Assembly: GCA_046565865.1 (NCBI GenBank) | Contig: JBKHXU010000243.1 | Span: forward strand, 1 to 13,861 | Length of the DNA stretch: 13,861 nucleotides | Source of the DNA: JBKHXU01 sp046565865 | GTDB taxonomy: Bacteria; Pseudomonadota; Gammaproteobacteria; Acidiferrobacterales; Sulfurifustaceae | Reading direction: 5' to 3' | Part shown: piece after piece, positions 6,206-12,436 of the stretch | How positions within the stretch are numbered: the stretch's first letter is position 1 | Layout of the letters: every line of letters starts with the position of its first letter | The notes under the pieces: generated by a model | Told to the model about the DNA's origin: nothing | The model's database searches: none | What the model saw: the letters and a program-made list of their open reading frames with translations, nothing else | Program-made: the position numbers and the translations under genes

Positions 6206-7591
6206 CTATGCGCGCGCGGGTTTCGCGGCCGGCCGCTCGAACGGCGCGATGACGAGGTAACTCATCGCGGCGGCGGCGAGCGACAGCAGGTAGGGTGTCG
6301 GCCATCCGATCAGGTATTTGCCGGCAATCCAGGCGCCGATGCCGACGATGATCGCCGTGCCTGCGGCGCGCGCGCCGCCGAAAGTGGTGAAGAGGCCGAA
6401 TACGACGATGATGAAAATGCCCGCGCCGCCGAAGGCGGAGGATTCGACGACCAGCTCGTACACGCCTTCGGCGTGCAGCGCGAGCGTGTACGCGATGAGG
6501 CCGGCGCCGAGCACGCCCAAGCGCGCGACGCGGATCTTGGCGCGTTCGCTCATGCCGGGCTTGAGCGGCAATACCAGGTTGTGCTCGACGAGCGCGGCGG
6601 CGGCGAGCAGGGCACTGTCGACGGTGGAGAGGATCGCCGACACTAACGCGCCGGCGAACAGGACATACAGGAACGTCGACAGATGCTGCTGCGCGATCGC
6701 TGGCAGCAGCTGCTCCGGCTCTTCCAGGCCGGGCAAGAGGCGCGCGCCGATCAGACCGATGGCGACCGGAATCAAACCCAACGTGAGATACAGCGTGCCG
6801 CCCATGAGCGACGCGCGACGCGCGAGTTGCGGCGAACGCACCGCGAGCACGCGCGCGATCAGCTCCTGCGCGATCACCGAACCCGTGATCGGAATCGCCC
6901 ACTTCTCGATGGTCGCGAGCAGTGGCTCGTCGGGATGGCCGAACGGTTGCAGACGCTCCGGCGGGATCTCCGCGAACGCGGGGCCGACGCCGCCCGCGGC
7001 CTGGGTCACGACGTAGAACAACACCACCAGGCCGATGATGAGTGCAATACCTTGCACCAGGTCGGTAACGACGTCGGCGTAGAGTCCGCCCAGAATCGTG
7101 TAGACGATCACCACCGCGGCGGCGATAGTTATCGCCAGCTCGATGTCGAACGGCGACCCGACGGTGAGCACCTGGCCGAATGCGCGAATCTGTGCCGCCG
7201 CCCACATGATCGACGACGGCACGATGACGAATACGGCGAGGCGCTCGACGCCGATCGAGTAGCGCGTGCGAAACAAATCGGCGAGCGTCGTGAGCCCGCG
7301 GCGCCAGAGCGGAACGGCGAAGAAGAGCCCCATGAGAAACAGGCACGCGGCGTATCCGAACGGATCGGCATAGCCGCCGGCGAGGCCCTCTTCATAGATG
7401 GCGCCGGCGGCGCCGATGCAGGTCTCGGCGCCGAACCAGGTGGCGAAGATGCTGAAGGTAGCGAGTACGGGACCGAGGCGCCGGCCGGCAAGCAGATAAT
7501 CCGCTTCGCTCTTGATGCCGCGCGAGACGAGCACGCCGATGGCGAGCTGCGCCAGCACATAACCGAGGACGCCGAGGAGGACGGGGGTCAT
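6206..7591 (-). CDS. Sodium:solute symporter (SSS family), probable sugar transporter
   Basis: This is a 461-residue polytopic inner-membrane protein, almost continuously hydrophobic and consistent with the roughly 13 helices of the SSS family. Family marks include DYLLAGRRLG after the first helix, FATWFGAET in the second and GGLYADVVTDLVQG near residue 165-178, the most recognisable SSS signature. ALVSAILSTVDSALLAAAALVEHNL in the second half carries Ser/Thr residues of the kind that bind sodium. The ATG at 7591 follows AGGA at about 8 bases. The substrate cannot be read from the sequence. The Mak-type fructokinase 20-26 bp downstream on the same strand makes a hexose the best guess. Other SSS substrates such as proline, acetate or pantothenate are less likely in this context. 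Confidence 0.9.
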   Translation of the reverse strand: MTPVLLGVLGYVLAQLAIGVLVSRGIKSEADYLLAGRRLGPVLATFSIFATWFGAETCIGAAGAIYEEGLAGGYADPFGYAACLFLMGLFFAVPLWRRGLTTLADLFRTRYSIGVERLAVFVIVPSSIMWAAAQIRAFGQVLTVGSPFDIELAITIAAAVVIVYTILGGLYADVVTDLVQGIALIIGLVVLFYVVTQAAGGVGPAFAEIPPERLQPFGHPDEPLLATIEKWAIPITGSVIAQELIARVLAVRSPQLARRASLMGGTLYLTLGLIPVAIGLIGARLLPGLEEPEQLLPAIAQQHLSTFLYVLFAGALVSAILSTVDSALLAAAALVEHNLVLPLKPGMSERAKIRVARLGVLGAGLIAYTLALHAEGVYELVVESSAFGGAGIFIIVVFGLFTTFGGARAAGTAIIVGIGAWIAGKYLIGWPTPYLLSLAAAAMSYLVIAPFERPAAKPARA

Positions 7592-7641
7592 CGCTTAGTT
7601 CCTGTCATGGCGAGGAGCCGGCGCGAAGTGACCGGGAAGCG

Positions 7642-7726
7642 GTCATCCCGAGCGAACGCGAGCAACCTCCTCCCGATCGATGCTCGGGTAACCGAAGCGA
7701 GATTGCTTCGCTGCGCTCCCAACGAC
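7642..7726. repeat. Imperfect palindromic intergenic repeat, copy 2 (diverged)
   Basis: The left end (7642-7662, GTCATCCCGAGCGAACGCGAG) closely resembles the left end of the repeat at 4626. The right end (7706-7726) reads, reversed and complemented, GTCGTTGGGAGCGCAGCGAAG and is degraded. An internal hairpin, CGAAGC-GAGATT-GCTTCG, lies at 7693-7710. The element fills the gap between the amidotransferase stop and the symporter start, so it may also act as a terminator for the former. Confidence 0.55.
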
Positions 7727-7734
7727 GGCAAGGG

Positions 7735-8433
7735 TTACACCAGCCCTTCGATCCAGCGCGTATAGAGCACATCGGCGATCCTATGCAGTGCCTCCGTTTT
7801 GGCTTCGGCCTCCGCCAGCATCTGCGCGCGCGTCTGCACAGTGGGCGATGGCGTAAGCTCGTCGGCGCCGGTCGCGGTCCAGGCGTCGATCAGTTCCGGC
7901 GTCATTTCGACGTGACATTGCATGCCAAGGTGTTTGCCGAGCACGTACGCCTGGTTGGGACAATCGCGCGAGGCGAGGATGCGGCTGGCGCGCTCCGGGA
8001 TCGCGAACGTCTCGCCGTGCCAGTGGTAAACGTCGAACCGCGGCGGCAGACCGTCGAGCCAGGCGCGCGCGGCATCGTTGTCGACGCGTTCCACCGGCAG
8101 CCAGCCGATCTCGCGCACGGGGTTGCGCGTGACCGGCGCGCCGAGCGCCTTCGCCATGAGCTGCCCGCCGAGGCAATGGCCGAGCACCGGCACGTCGCGC
8201 GCGACGGCGGCCTGAATCAGGCGTATCACTTGCGGGATCCACGGCAGGTCGTCGTTGACGCTCATGGGCCCGCCCATCAGCACCAACCCGGAAATTCCGT
8301 CTAGACTTTGCGGTACGGGTTCGTTCGCGTCGATGCAGATCAACTGGTGCGGAATCTTCCGGCGCGCAAGGAATTCGGCGAAGTAGCCGGGCCCTTCATG
8401 GGCGGCATGACGCACGATCGCGACGCGGTTCAT
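7735..8433 (-). CDS. Class I glutamine amidotransferase-like protein
   Basis: This 232-residue protein has a complete class I glutamine amidotransferase fold. The oxyanion strip GLVLMGGPMSVND (about 49-61) is followed by the nucleophile Cys87 in GHCLGGQLMAKALG, then YHWHGETF (136-143), and the catalytic His174 and Glu176 in QCHVEMT. It resembles the free-standing GMP-synthase-like amidotransferases that lack a synthetase domain. Such proteins hydrolyse glutamine or a gamma-glutamyl compound, and no partner synthetase is adjacent here, so the real substrate is unknown. The start at 8433 is preferred because a TACAAT -10 element lies 7 bases upstream, suggesting a leaderless message; an ATG at 8442 is the alternative. 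A far-upstream in-frame ATG at 8547 would overlap the divergent protease gene and its added residues look non-coding. Confidence 0.88.
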   Translation of the reverse strand: MNRVAIVRHAAHEGPGYFAEFLARRKIPHQLICIDANEPVPQSLDGISGLVLMGGPMSVNDDLPWIPQVIRLIQAAVARDVPVLGHCLGGQLMAKALGAPVTRNPVREIGWLPVERVDNDAARAWLDGLPPRFDVYHWHGETFAIPERASRILASRDCPNQAYVLGKHLGMQCHVEMTPELIDAWTATGADELTPSPTVQTRAQMLAEAEAKTEALHRIADVLYTRWIEGLV

Positions 8434-8440
8434 GCGCGGC

Positions 8441-8446
8441 ATTGTA
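8441..8446 (-). promoter_or_regulatory. Candidate -10 element for a leaderless amidotransferase transcript
   Basis: TACAAT on the minus strand matches the -10 consensus at 5 of 6 positions. It lies 7 bases from the ATG at 8433, so the first transcribed base would be the start codon or its neighbour. No Shine-Dalgarno sequence is present and no good -35 is seen. It falls inside the 39-bp gap between two divergent start codons. Confidence 0.4.
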
Positions 8447-8472
8447 GCGGCGCACTTTAACGAGAGGGAAGT

Positions 8473-9114
8473 ATGCGCGGAATCGTCTGGGTGGTGGCCG
8501 TGCTCGCGTGCGCGCCCGCGTACGCGGTCGAGCAACTCGCGCTGCACGCTTTATTTAAGAATAAAGCGATCGTGCTCATCGATGGTGCACGGCGTGTGAT
8601 GAATCAAGGCGATACCAGTCCCGAGGGCGTCAAGCTCATCGCGGTCGACACCCATACCGAAGAAGCGACGGTCGAGATCAACGGGCGGCGCGAGGTGCTG
8701 CGGCTCGGGGTGGTGGTGAGCGCGTTCGGCGGCGGCGGACGCGGCGGCGTAACGCTCTATGCCGAGCCCAACGGGTACTTCTTCGCCGAGGGCAGTATCA
8801 ACGGCACGCCGATTCGGTTTCTCGTCGATACCGGCGCCACGAGCATCGCCATTAACTCGCAGCAGGCGGAGCGCATCGGCATCGACTACAAACGCCACGG
8901 CAAGCCGGGCTTCGCCGGCACGGCGGGCGGTGTGGTGCGGATGTATGCGGTCAAGCTCAATACGGTCGAGGTCGGTGGCATCACATTGCACAATATCGAC
9001 GCCGGCGTCATCGAAGGCAGCTATCCGCGCGATGCGCTGCTCGGCATGTCGTTTCTCGGGCGGCTCGACATGAAGCGCGACGGCGAAAAGATGGAGCTGA
9101 CGCAACGGTACTGA
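8473..9114 (+). CDS. Secreted retropepsin-like aspartic protease
   Basis: This 213-residue protein has a signal peptide (residues 1-18, ending APAYA) and a C-terminal single-domain retropepsin-like fold of the clan AA family found in proteobacteria. The active-site motif is FLVDTGATSIAIN with Asp119. The later ALLGMSFLGRLDM motif is the usual partner segment of the family. Such single-domain enzymes work as dimers, because each chain supplies one Asp. The region before it (about 20-80: KAIVLIDGARRVMNQGDTSPEGVKLI...EINGRREVLRLG) looks like a small beta-rich domain similar to those of PilP/GspC-type proteins, which is inference. The start is supported by a GAGGGAAG Shine-Dalgarno sequence immediately upstream. 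The likely site is the periplasm; the substrate is unknown. Confidence 0.87.
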   Translation: MRGIVWVVAVLACAPAYAVEQLALHALFKNKAIVLIDGARRVMNQGDTSPEGVKLIAVDTHTEEATVEINGRREVLRLGVVVSAFGGGGRGGVTLYAEPNGYFFAEGSINGTPIRFLVDTGATSIAINSQQAERIGIDYKRHGKPGFAGTAGGVVRMYAVKLNTVEVGGITLHNIDAGVIEGSYPRDALLGMSFLGRLDMKRDGEKMELTQRY

Positions 9115-9115
9115 A

Positions 9116-9147
9116 AGCGGCGCCGTGCGGGGCGCGCACTCGCCGCT
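9116..9147. terminator. Hairpin between convergent genes, candidate bidirectional terminator
   Basis: AGCGGCG (9116-9122) pairs with CGCCGCT (9141-9147), and inside it GTGCG (9125-9129) pairs with CGCAC (9135-9139) around a 5-nt loop. The hairpin begins right after the protease stop and includes the first two bases of the opposing receiver gene's stop codon. There is no clear U-tract on either side. Confidence 0.45.
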
Positions 9148-9526
9148 AGTTGCCCGGGCGTTCGACGGCGCCGGCGCAGTATTTCCGCACCAGGGTCGTC
9201 AGTTCCGACAGATCCATCGGTTTGTCGAGCGTCGCGTCGGCCTCCTCGACGGGCGCAGTACCGGAGCCGCAGGTGAGCGCCACCACGGGCACGACGCGCA
9301 ACGTGCGGTCCGCGCGCCGGGCCTCCAGGAACTCCCAGCCGTTCATCACCGGCATCATCAGATCCAGCAGAATGAGATGGGGCAGAGGTGCGCCGTCCCG
9401 CAGTTTCGCCAGCGCGGCTCCGCCGTGTTCGGCGACGGCAACCTCGTACCCTTCCTGTTCCAGCGCGAGCCTGTAGGCGTCGCAGATGGCCGGATCGTCT
9501 TCGACGATAAGTATCCGGCGCCGCAT
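9146..9526 (-). CDS. Stand-alone response regulator receiver protein (first of two)
   Basis: This is a 126-residue protein made of a single receiver domain, with no output domain. The acidic pair is Glu9-Asp10 (VEDDP), the phosphoacceptor is Asp55 in LLDLMMPVMNGWEF, the switch Thr is Thr85 (ALTCG) and the conserved Lys is Lys102 (LDKPMDL). It is the last gene of the operon, starting 2 bp after the stop of the other receiver gene, so it is almost certainly co-transcribed with the GAF kinase. It could accept phosphate from that kinase and act by protein contact, as CheY or Spo0F do. Its loop between Thr85 and Lys102 (CGSGTAPVEEAD) is unlike that of its neighbour, so the two receivers probably differ in partner. 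The target is unknown. Confidence 0.9.
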   Translation of the reverse strand: MRRRILIVEDDPAICDAYRLALEQEGYEVAVAEHGGAALAKLRDGAPLPHLILLDLMMPVMNGWEFLEARRADRTLRVVPVVALTCGSGTAPVEEADATLDKPMDLSELTTLVRKYCAGAVERPGN

Positions 9527-9528
9527 GG

Positions 9529-9924
9529 TTAGCGCGCGCCGTGTTGCAGCGGCGTCCGTCGCAGGTGCCGGTTGACGACCTCGAGCAGTTGATCGACCTC
9601 TATCGGTTTGCGTAGCGAGTCGGTGGCGCCGGCGCGCCGCTGTTTATTCCCGACGTCGCCGTCGGCGGTCATGACGATCACGGGAATGCCGGCGAGGCGC
9701 GGGTCCGCGGCCTGTGCCCGGCAAAACTCGAAGCCGTTCATGACCGGCATCATGAGGTCGAGCAGGATCAACTGGGGCAGTTCGGTCGCGGCTCGCAGCA
9801 GCGCCAGCGCCTCCTGGCCATTGGCCGCCGGTGTGACGTGGAAGCCCTCGATCTCGAACAACTGGCGTAACAGGAAGCGGAGATCGGCCGCATCCTCAAC
9901 GATGAGTACTCGCTTGTTCGACAT
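9529..9924 (-). CDS. Stand-alone response regulator receiver protein (second of two)
   Basis: This is a 131-residue receiver-only protein. Key residues are Glu10-Asp11 (VEDAAD), the phosphoacceptor Asp56 in LLDLMMPVMNGFEF, Thr86 (VMTADGD) and Lys106 (LRKPIEV). A basic tail (NRHLRRTPLQHGAR) follows the domain. The start at 9924 is chosen because the receiver fold begins there and AAGGAGG (9937-9943) precedes it by 12 bases. The frame is open to 10239, but that extension lies over the kinase ATPase domain and looks like a shadow. The gene overlaps the 3' end of the kinase gene by 29 bp, a sign of translational coupling. It shares the LDLMMPVMNG core with the next receiver, suggesting an old duplication. 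No DNA-binding domain is present. Confidence 0.9.
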   Translation of the reverse strand: MSNKRVLIVEDAADLRFLLRQLFEIEGFHVTPAANGQEALALLRAATELPQLILLDLMMPVMNGFEFCRAQAADPRLAGIPVIVMTADGDVGNKQRRAGATDSLRKPIEVDQLLEVVNRHLRRTPLQHGAR

Positions 9925-11305
9925 AGGTTGCTTCGCCCTCCTTAGCGTGAGTCGCCGCGTGCGGCCGGGCGTCGAGCGGTAGCTCGACGAGAAACCGGGC
10001 ACCGCGGCCCCGATCGCTGTCCACGCGTACCGATCCGCCGTGCGCTTCGACGATCTTCTTGACGATGTACAGACCCAGGCCGAGGCCGCTGACGTGGCGG
10101 GTGGAAGCGCCGCGCTCGAACTGTTCGAATATTTTCTGGTGCATCTCGGGTGCGATGCCGTCGCCGTGGTCCTGCACGACAAGGATGCCGGTGCCGCCTT
10201 CCTGCGTGACCGCAATGTGCACCGGCGTGCCGGATGCATACTTCATCGCATTGGCGAGCAGGTTGACGACGATCTGCTCGATCTTGCCGCGATCCCAGCG
10301 GCCGCGGACGTCGTCAGCGAGTGCCAGCTCGACCGGACAGCGCGCGAGCGCCAGCTGATCGGCGAAGCGATCGACGACGCCTCGGACCAGTTTCGCGAGA
10401 TCGACGTCCTCCACGTGCAGCGCGAACCGCCCGAGCTGGATCTTCGAGATATCGAGCAGCTCGTTGACCAACAGCGCCAGCGCCTCTACCTGGCGTCGCG
10501 TGAGATCGAGCGCGCTGCGCAACTCGGCGCTGGGCAACACCCGATCCGAGTTCGGCGGCGCTCGTCGGTCCAGCAACTGGAGTTGCAGCTTCAGCGCCGC
10601 GATCGGCGTGCGCAGTTCGTGCGAGGCGATGGACAGGAATTCGTCGCGCGCGCGCAGCGCGTCGTGCAGCGCGACGTTGGCCCGTTCCAGCTCCTCGCGC
10701 TTGGCTTGCAGCGTCCCGTACAGTTGCACATTCTCCATCGCCACCGACGTGCTGTCGGCGAGTGCCTGCAATACCTTTACCTCTTCGGCGCTGGCGCGAT
10801 GCGGCGTCGCCCAGTAGTTGCCGATGGCGCCGATGGGCGATTCGGCGCGAATCGGCACCATCACCAGGCTTTTTACGAACGTGGGCCGGTAGGCGTCGAC
10901 CGGGATGCGGGCATCGGCGTAGATATCCTCGATCACCACCGGTTGTCGGTTCAGCATGGCCCAGCCGCTCATGCAGTCGTTCAGGGGAAACCGCTGCCCC
11001 TTCCACAGAGGGCCGATGGCGTCCTCGTCGGCGTAATAGCAGCACGTCCCGTCCCGCAGTACGAAGGTTGCACCATCCGCGCCAATCAATTCCCGCGCCG
11101 CGCGGCCCACGATGATCATAAGGCTGTCGAGGTTCCGGGCGAGCGAAAGCTGCTGAATCACCGTAACGAGGTGTTCCATGGCGCGGTGGTAGGAGAACGT
11201 TCCGCGCCGGTCTGGAGTTTCCGTCGGTAGCCCCGCGCCGGAACCCAACGCAGCGGTTCGGAATTCAGCGTGACCGGCGGAGCTTCCCGCTTGGGGTGTG
11301 TCCAT
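9896..11305 (-). CDS. Soluble GAF-domain sensor histidine kinase
   Basis: This 469-residue kinase has no transmembrane segment and is presumably cytoplasmic. After a poorly ordered N-terminus (1-42), a GAF domain spans about 44-195 and includes Cys88-Cys89, Cys111 in NDCMSGWAMLNRQPVVIEDI, and SLVMVPIR. A short coiled-coil-like helix (about 196-222) leads to the HisKA domain with His229 in SIASHELRTPIAALKL. The ATPase domain shows Asn348 and Asn352 in VNLLANAMKYA, DHGDGI (379-384) and the G2 box GLGLGL (407-412). The start at 11305 is supported by AAGGAGG (11313-11319) at 7 bases; Met43 is a weaker alternative. It heads an operon with two receiver-only proteins, which are its probable phosphorylation partners. 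GAF domains of this kind bind small molecules or cofactors; the ligand is unknown. Confidence 0.93.
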   Translation of the reverse strand: MDTPQAGSSAGHAEFRTAALGSGAGLPTETPDRRGTFSYHRAMEHLVTVIQQLSLARNLDSLMIIVGRAARELIGADGATFVLRDGTCCYYADEDAIGPLWKGQRFPLNDCMSGWAMLNRQPVVIEDIYADARIPVDAYRPTFVKSLVMVPIRAESPIGAIGNYWATPHRASAEEVKVLQALADSTSVAMENVQLYGTLQAKREELERANVALHDALRARDEFLSIASHELRTPIAALKLQLQLLDRRAPPNSDRVLPSAELRSALDLTRRQVEALALLVNELLDISKIQLGRFALHVEDVDLAKLVRGVVDRFADQLALARCPVELALADDVRGRWDRGKIEQIVVNLLANAMKYASGTPVHIAVTQEGGTGILVVQDHGDGIAPEMHQKIFEQFERGASTRHVSGLGLGLYIVKKIVEAHGGSVRVDSDRGRGARFLVELPLDARPHAATHAKEGEATYVEQASTHR

Positions 11306-11574
11306 GCCCAGCCCTCCTTCGACTTTCAGATTGATTGGAAATCGTCGCCACGGAGGTTTCCCACGGCAATGGAACCATACGTCAGCGCGCGTCTAGGTTG
11401 TGAGATGGAGAGTCCTCAAAATCGTTCATGAAATACCCGGCGCGTCGGGCGTTGCGAGGCGCGGAACCGGGGGAATTCCCGGAACGGCCGTCCACGAGGC
11501 GTGGAAAAACTCCGGGATTGGCGGAAATGACCGCGGGCGCCGGGTGGAGATGGCGCGAGTCGAGACGGGTCGCG
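11306..11574. other. Intergenic spacer between folE2 and the kinase operon
   Basis: These 269 bases hold no gene I can support. They contain the AAGGAGG ribosome binding site of the kinase gene (11313-11319) and must hold its promoter, but no clear -35/-10 pair stands out. A small palindrome, GGGAATTCCC (11471-11480), lies in a possible CCGGG/CCCGG hairpin at 11467-11482, about 95 bases past the folE2 stop. That hairpin is only a weak terminator candidate. Confidence 0.4.
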
Positions 11575-12399
11575 CTATGCGCGCGGCGGGTTGGCGAGCT
11601 TGTCGCGCTCGATCATGGCATACGCCGAGTGATTGTGGATCGACTCGAAGTTCTCGGATTCGACGCGGTAGGCGTCAATGCGCGCATCATCGTTAAGCTT
11701 GGCGGCAACGTCGCGCACCATGTCTTCGACGAATTTGGGGTTGTCGTAAGCGCGCTCAGTGACGTACTTCTCGTCCGGACGCTTCAAAAGCCCATAGAGT
11801 TCGCAACTCGCCTGTTTCTCGACGAGATCGATCAAGTCCTCGATCCAGACGAAGGTATTGGTACGCACGGTCAATGACACGTGCGAGCGCTGGTTGTGCG
11901 CCCCGCGGTCGGAGATCTCCTTGGAGCAGGGGCAAAGACTGGTGACCGGCACCACGACCTTGATGGTCATCGCGTGACGACCGTCGGTGACCTCGCCGAT
12001 GAACGTTACCTGGTAGTCCATCAGGCTCTTCACGCCCGATATGGGCGCGGCCTTATTGATGAAGTAGGGAAACGACATCTCGATGTGGCCGGTGCGCGCC
12101 TCGAGGCGTTCGCTCATCTCGGTCAGCATGTGTCTGAACGACTCGACCGAGATCTCCATGTCGTGGTTGTTGAGGATCTCGACGAACCGGCTCATGTGCG
12201 TGCCCTTGAAGTTGTGGGGCAGCTCGACGTACATGGCGAAGTTGGCGATGGTGTGCTGCTCGCCCTGCGAGCGGTCCTTGACCTTCACCGGATGGCGGAT
12301 GTCCTTGATGCCGACCTTGTCGATCGGCAGGTGGCGCGTGTCCGGCGTCGCCTGGACGTCGGCAATGGGGAGCGGTTCGATTTTGCTGCGCAGTTTCAT
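11575..12399 (-). CDS. folE2: GTP cyclohydrolase IB
   Basis: This 274-residue enzyme of the FolE2 (COG1469) family makes 7,8-dihydroneopterin triphosphate from GTP, the first step to folate and to queuosine-type modified bases. It is the alternative to FolE and differs in metal use. The N-terminal block ADVQATPDTRHLPIDKVGIKDIRHP is typical. The key segment VTSLCPCSKEIS carries Cys156, the expected metal/active-site cysteine, followed by His168 (GAHNQRS), KRPDEKYVTE (206-215) and the C-terminal ESIHNHSAYA with His255 and His257. Length fits the family. The ATG at 12399 is 37 bp after the dxs stop on the same strand. No clear Shine-Dalgarno sequence precedes it, so expression probably depends on read-through from dxs. 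No Zur-like site is seen in the short gap. Confidence 0.94.
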   Translation of the reverse strand: MKLRSKIEPLPIADVQATPDTRHLPIDKVGIKDIRHPVKVKDRSQGEQHTIANFAMYVELPHNFKGTHMSRFVEILNNHDMEISVESFRHMLTEMSERLEARTGHIEMSFPYFINKAAPISGVKSLMDYQVTFIGEVTDGRHAMTIKVVVPVTSLCPCSKEISDRGAHNQRSHVSLTVRTNTFVWIEDLIDLVEKQASCELYGLLKRPDEKYVTERAYDNPKFVEDMVRDVAAKLNDDARIDAYRVESENFESIHNHSAYAMIERDKLANPPRA

Positions 12400-12436
12400 G
12401 CGGAATGGCGGGAACCGTTTAGCAGGGCGAACGAGT

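Noticed and set aside
6180..7346. In-frame extension of the fructokinase reading frame back to 7346, suggesting a large fusion protein
   Set aside because: The extension lies over the symporter gene in another frame and is Arg-rich with no domain. The kinase begins naturally at its MRIGIDLGGTK motif.
8434..8547. Longer N-terminus of the amidotransferase from an ATG at 8547
   Set aside because: It would overlap the start and signal peptide of the divergent protease gene, and the added residues do not resemble the family.
9925..10239. In-frame extension of the second receiver upstream to 10239
   Set aside because: It overlaps the kinase ATPase domain in a different frame. The receiver fold and an AAGGAGG site both support the start at 9924.
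10040..11230. Long plus-strand open frame (396 codons) opposite the GAF kinase
   Set aside because: Its composition is typical of an antisense shadow, and no ribosome binding site or family motif is seen.
11400..11696. Plus-strand open frame in the spacer downstream of folE2
   Set aside because: No ribosome binding site or recognisable sequence, and half of it lies antisense to folE2.
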